A stretch of DNA of 64,000 nt from Aquificaceae bacterium (GTDB lineage: Bacteria; Aquificota; Aquificia; Aquificales; Aquificaceae), in the NCBI GenBank assembly GCA_025057455.1, contig JANWWY010000005.1, forward strand, positions 1 to 64,000, read 5' to 3'. Numbering within the stretch: the first letter of the stretch is position 1; each line of letters opens with the position of its first letter. The translations under genes were made by a program, and so were the position numbers. Below are positions 61,780 through 64,000 of this stretch, piece by piece. The notes below the pieces were generated by a model. It had not been told where the DNA came from. It worked only from the letters and a program-made list of their open reading frames with translations, and made no database searches.

Positions 61780-63223
61780 GGACCTGAGAGAGTTTCTCAA
61801 AAGGCTTGAAAGGGAAGGTGAGCTCTTAAGGATAAAAGAGCCACTCTCCCCCATACTTGAGATTACCGAAGTGACAGACAGAGTCTGCAAAATGCCAAAT
61901 GGGGGAAAAGCTCTTCTTTTTGAGAAGGTGAAAGACTATAGCACTCCCGTCGTCACCAATTTGCTGGGTTCTGAAAGGAGAATAAAGCTTGCCCTGGGCT
62001 ATGACAGGCTTGAAGACATAGGCTGGAAGCTCTACAAACTTCTAAGGCCGGAGATACCTCATACCTTCCTTGACAAGCTCAAAAGACTACCAGAACTCAA
62101 AAAGCTCAACGACTCCCTTCCGAGGATTGTAAAGGACGGACCAGTTAGGGAAAACGTAAAAAAGGAAAAGATTGATGTATTGGAATTCCCTATACTGAAG
62201 TGCTGGCCAGAGGACGGCGGTAGGTTCATAACCTTTGGACAAACCATAAGCAAGGACCCAGAAAGCGGGATAAGGAATGTGGGGCTATACCGCATTCAAG
62301 TGCTATCACCTACGGAGCTTGCCCTTCACTGGCAGATACACAAGGACGGAAACCACCACTACTGGAAGGCAAAAAGGATGGGTAAAAGGCTGGATGTAGC
62401 CATAGCTATTGGGGGAGACCCAGTTCTTTCCTATGTCGCTTCCGCACCTTTGCCCCCAGAGGTGGACGAGTATCTCTTTGCCGGTCTTATTAGAGAAGAG
62501 GGTGTAGAACTCATAAAAGGTCTGACGGTTGACCTTGAGTATCCCGCTCATGCGGAGATAGTAATAGAGGGTTATGTAGACCCTTCAGAGCCTCTTGTGG
62601 AGGAAGGTCCCTTCGGAGACCATACGGGTTTTTACACGCCCGTGGACCTGTATCCAAAGATGCACATAACCGCAATCCTTTACCGTAACAATCCCATATA
62701 CCTCGCTACCATAGTGGGCAAGCCCCCACAGGAAGACAAGTACATAGGCTGGGCTACCGAGAGAATATTCCTGCCTCTGATAAAGTTCAATCTACCCGAG
62801 GTGGTAGATTATCACCTTCCTGCGGAAGGGTGCTTCCACAACTTTTGTTTTGTCTCCATAAAAAAACGCTATCCCGGGCATGCCTTTAAAGTAGCTTACG
62901 CACTCTTAGGATTGGGTCTTATGTCTCTTACTAAACACATAGTGGTTTTTGACGAGGACATAGATGTTCATGACTTTGGGCAGGTTCTGTGGGCTTGGGG
63001 TAACAATGTAGACCCAGCCAGAGACGTGCTTGTGCTAAAGGGTCCTATTGACGTGCTTGACCACTCTACAAACGAGGTGGGCTTTGGAGGAAAGCTTGTG
63101 ATTGATGCCACATCCAAGTGGAAGGCGGAAGGATACCAAAGAGAGTGGCCAAAAGTCATAGAGATGTCAAAAGAAGTAAAGGACAAGATAGACAAACTCT
63201 GGGATAAGCTGGGGATATCTTAG
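61769..63223 (+). CDS. UbiD-family decarboxylase (menaquinone/prFMN type)
   Basis: UbiD enzymes decarboxylate aromatic acids with prenylated FMN. From the ATG at 61769 (AAGGTGA upstream) it is 484 aa: FLKRLEREGELLRIKEPL at the N-terminus, RNVGLYRIQVLSPTELALHW in the fold core, and EEGPFGDHTGFYTPVDLYP with the catalytic Glu-Arg-Glu region around IEGYVDPSEPLVEEGPFG and VVFDEDIDVHD. In an MqnA-bearing genome it is a candidate for the late futalosine decarboxylase (MqnL type). UbiX is not in the window. A GTG 9 nt upstream is an alternative start. Confidence 0.92.
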   Translation: MKHKDLREFLKRLEREGELLRIKEPLSPILEITEVTDRVCKMPNGGKALLFEKVKDYSTPVVTNLLGSERRIKLALGYDRLEDIGWKLYKLLRPEIPHTFLDKLKRLPELKKLNDSLPRIVKDGPVRENVKKEKIDVLEFPILKCWPEDGGRFITFGQTISKDPESGIRNVGLYRIQVLSPTELALHWQIHKDGNHHYWKAKRMGKRLDVAIAIGGDPVLSYVASAPLPPEVDEYLFAGLIREEGVELIKGLTVDLEYPAHAEIVIEGYVDPSEPLVEEGPFGDHTGFYTPVDLYPKMHITAILYRNNPIYLATIVGKPPQEDKYIGWATERIFLPLIKFNLPEVVDYHLPAEGCFHNFCFVSIKKRYPGHAFKVAYALLGLGLMSLTKHIVVFDEDIDVHDFGQVLWAWGNNVDPARDVLVLKGPIDVLDHSTNEVGFGGKLVIDATSKWKAEGYQREWPKVIEMSKEVKDKIDKLWDKLGIS

Positions 63224-63248
63224 GTTAAGTATTATACTTTATCCTGTC

Positions 63249-63866
63249 ATGCTTTTTTCAAAGGTTGAACTACTTGATAGGGAAAAGCACAAAGACCTTA
63301 GATGGCGATGTCTGAAAGGCTCCTGCCCTCAGAGCTGTTGCCTTGTGCCAGACAGGACCTTTGTGGTTGTTGATGAGGTTGTTTCCCTCTCCAGACACTT
63401 CCCCATAGTTATTAACATTGAACTGGATGATGAAGGAAAGGAGCAAAAACTGCTCTGTGCCTACTTTAGGCTCAAAGAAGACAACAAAGGATGCATATAC
63501 TTAAGGGATGGCTTTGGCTGTCTTATAGAAGAGGAAAAACCATACACATGCAAACAATATCCCTTTTTCATAAAGGGAGGATACCTTGCTATGGACTTTA
63601 CATGTCCTGGCTTTTCGCAATGGGAGGGTGAAAGAATCTGGGAACAGGATTTTGTAAACCCGCACTTTGAGCAGGACTTTTACGCCTACTCTCTGAGAAT
63701 AGAAAACTCTAAGGCAAAGACGGAGGAATTTTTAGACTCCCTTTTTAGGCTTGAACTGGTGGTCGGTGGAAGGATAAGCTACGAAGGCGTAGAGGTTTCC
63801 TTTAACATAGTAAACGAGGAAAGGCTTATGAATTTTGCTGTGTCTAATATTAAGTTTGTGAGATAA
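63249..63866 (+). CDS. YkgJ-family zinc/iron cysteine-cluster protein
   Basis: A 205-aa cytosolic protein with a cysteine cluster: CLKGSCPQSCCLVPD near the N-terminus, CIYLRDGFGCLIEEEKPYTC in the centre and FTCPGF. The spacing C-x(n)-C-x(4)-CC plus the KPYTCKQYPF motif is that of YkgJ/UPF0153 proteins, which coordinate a metal of unknown use. TATACT at 63233-63238 is 10 nt before the ATG without a ribosome binding site. The gene ends only 9 nt before a transposase start, so its 3' end may have been shaped by an insertion. Confidence 0.82.
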   Translation: MLFSKVELLDREKHKDLRWRCLKGSCPQSCCLVPDRTFVVVDEVVSLSRHFPIVINIELDDEGKEQKLLCAYFRLKEDNKGCIYLRDGFGCLIEEEKPYTCKQYPFFIKGGYLAMDFTCPGFSQWEGERIWEQDFVNPHFEQDFYAYSLRIENSKAKTEEFLDSLFRLELVVGGRISYEGVEVSFNIVNEERLMNFAVSNIKFVR

Positions 63867-63875
63867 CATTACCCC

Positions 63876-64000
63876 ATGAAGAGAGATTGGAAGAATTATA
63901 ACGAAGAACTGGTAAGAAGAGGAAGAATACTCATTGACCCAGAAATATTTGATGCCCAAGCACAAAACAAACAGACAAAAAAGTTGGGAAGACCCTTCAA
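63876..64000 (+). CDS. Transposase, N-terminal fragment (window edge)
   Basis: The ATG at 63876 opens a frame that reads MKRDWKNYNEELVRRGRI and then LIDPEIFDAQAQ, continuing to the right edge. RxWxxYNEELVRRGxIL is the standard N-terminus of many IS5/IS1182-type DDE transposases. The gene is cut by the window, so neither the catalytic domain nor the inverted repeats can be seen. No left terminal repeat was recognised in the 9-nt gap after ykgJ. Confidence 0.6.
   Translation, partial: MKRDWKNYNEELVRRGRILIDPEIFDAQAQNKQTKKLGRPF

Overview
The window is a densely packed chromosomal segment from a thermophilic bacterium of the Aquificales type (Aquificota, probably Aquificaceae such as Hydrogenobacter or Thermocrinis). 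This rests on AGG/AGA/ATA-rich codon use, very lysine/glutamate-rich proteins, almost no intergenic space, a fragmented operon structure that mixes unrelated pathways, a tuf-linked S10 ribosomal operon that stops after rpsQ, the futalosine menaquinone gene mqnA, and a selenocysteine-containing SelD. The genus is an inference; no 16S gene is present.

Layout. 1-5285: end of tuf, then rpsJ-rplC-rplD-rplW-rplB-rpsS-rplV-rpsC-rplP-rpmC-rpsQ, directly followed by lptD (to 7280). 7258-10078 (minus): rpe, homoserine dehydrogenase and a membrane-anchored Clp-fold protease. 10340-12685: an SDR oxidoreductase, a QueC-like protein, YjbQ and two small proteins. 12723-15369: ArsR regulator, thioredoxin, thioredoxin reductase and a PilZ protein. 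15347-19312 (minus): ftsY-lon-rpsU. 19363-22269 (minus): efp-accB-osmC-trpA and a secreted SIMPL-like protein. 22318-23700: tldD.

23701-25062 is the one truly accessory stretch. It holds a two-repeat CRISPR array behind a consensus promoter, a second degenerate copy of the same leader-like cassette, tandem 8-mers, several hairpins and a small membrane coiled-coil gene, with no cas genes in view. 25063-26073 (minus) is selD, whose real start lies upstream of an in-frame UGA with a hairpin 10 nt behind it. It encodes the active-site selenocysteine, and an ordinary ORF caller truncates the gene.

26199-34992: trpD, mqnA, a glycine-zipper lipoprotein, hpf, purN, a PA2779/PA2778-type pair, purC, pilT-pilC and ychF. 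35014-40931: hslO, then the translation/export run rpsB-tsf-pyrH-frr-tatB-tatC and an NDUFA9-like epimerase. 40924-47649: pyrD, an O-antigen ligase-like protein, tRNA-Ser(CGA), a CDP-alcohol phosphatidyltransferase, a PPOX-fold protein, an MlaF-like ATPase, cfa and guaA. 47724-54594: a secreted nuclease, a heavy-metal RND efflux set (TolC, adaptor, pump) with a DUF2231 protein, and a cysteine-containing small exported protein. 54754-64000: a small membrane protein, gltB, an MFS transporter, tsaB, an unknown helical protein, a UbiD-family decarboxylase, a YkgJ-type cysteine-cluster protein and the start of a transposase that runs off the window.

As a set the genes are mostly housekeeping: translation, amino acid/purine/pyrimidine synthesis, envelope biogenesis, menaquinone, redox and protein quality control. 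Two expression habits recur. Internal operon genes carry strong GGAGG-type ribosome binding sites and 1-70 nt overlaps. Many first genes instead have a -10 hexamer only 6-9 nt before the start codon and no ribosome binding site, suggesting leaderless or nearly leaderless mRNAs.
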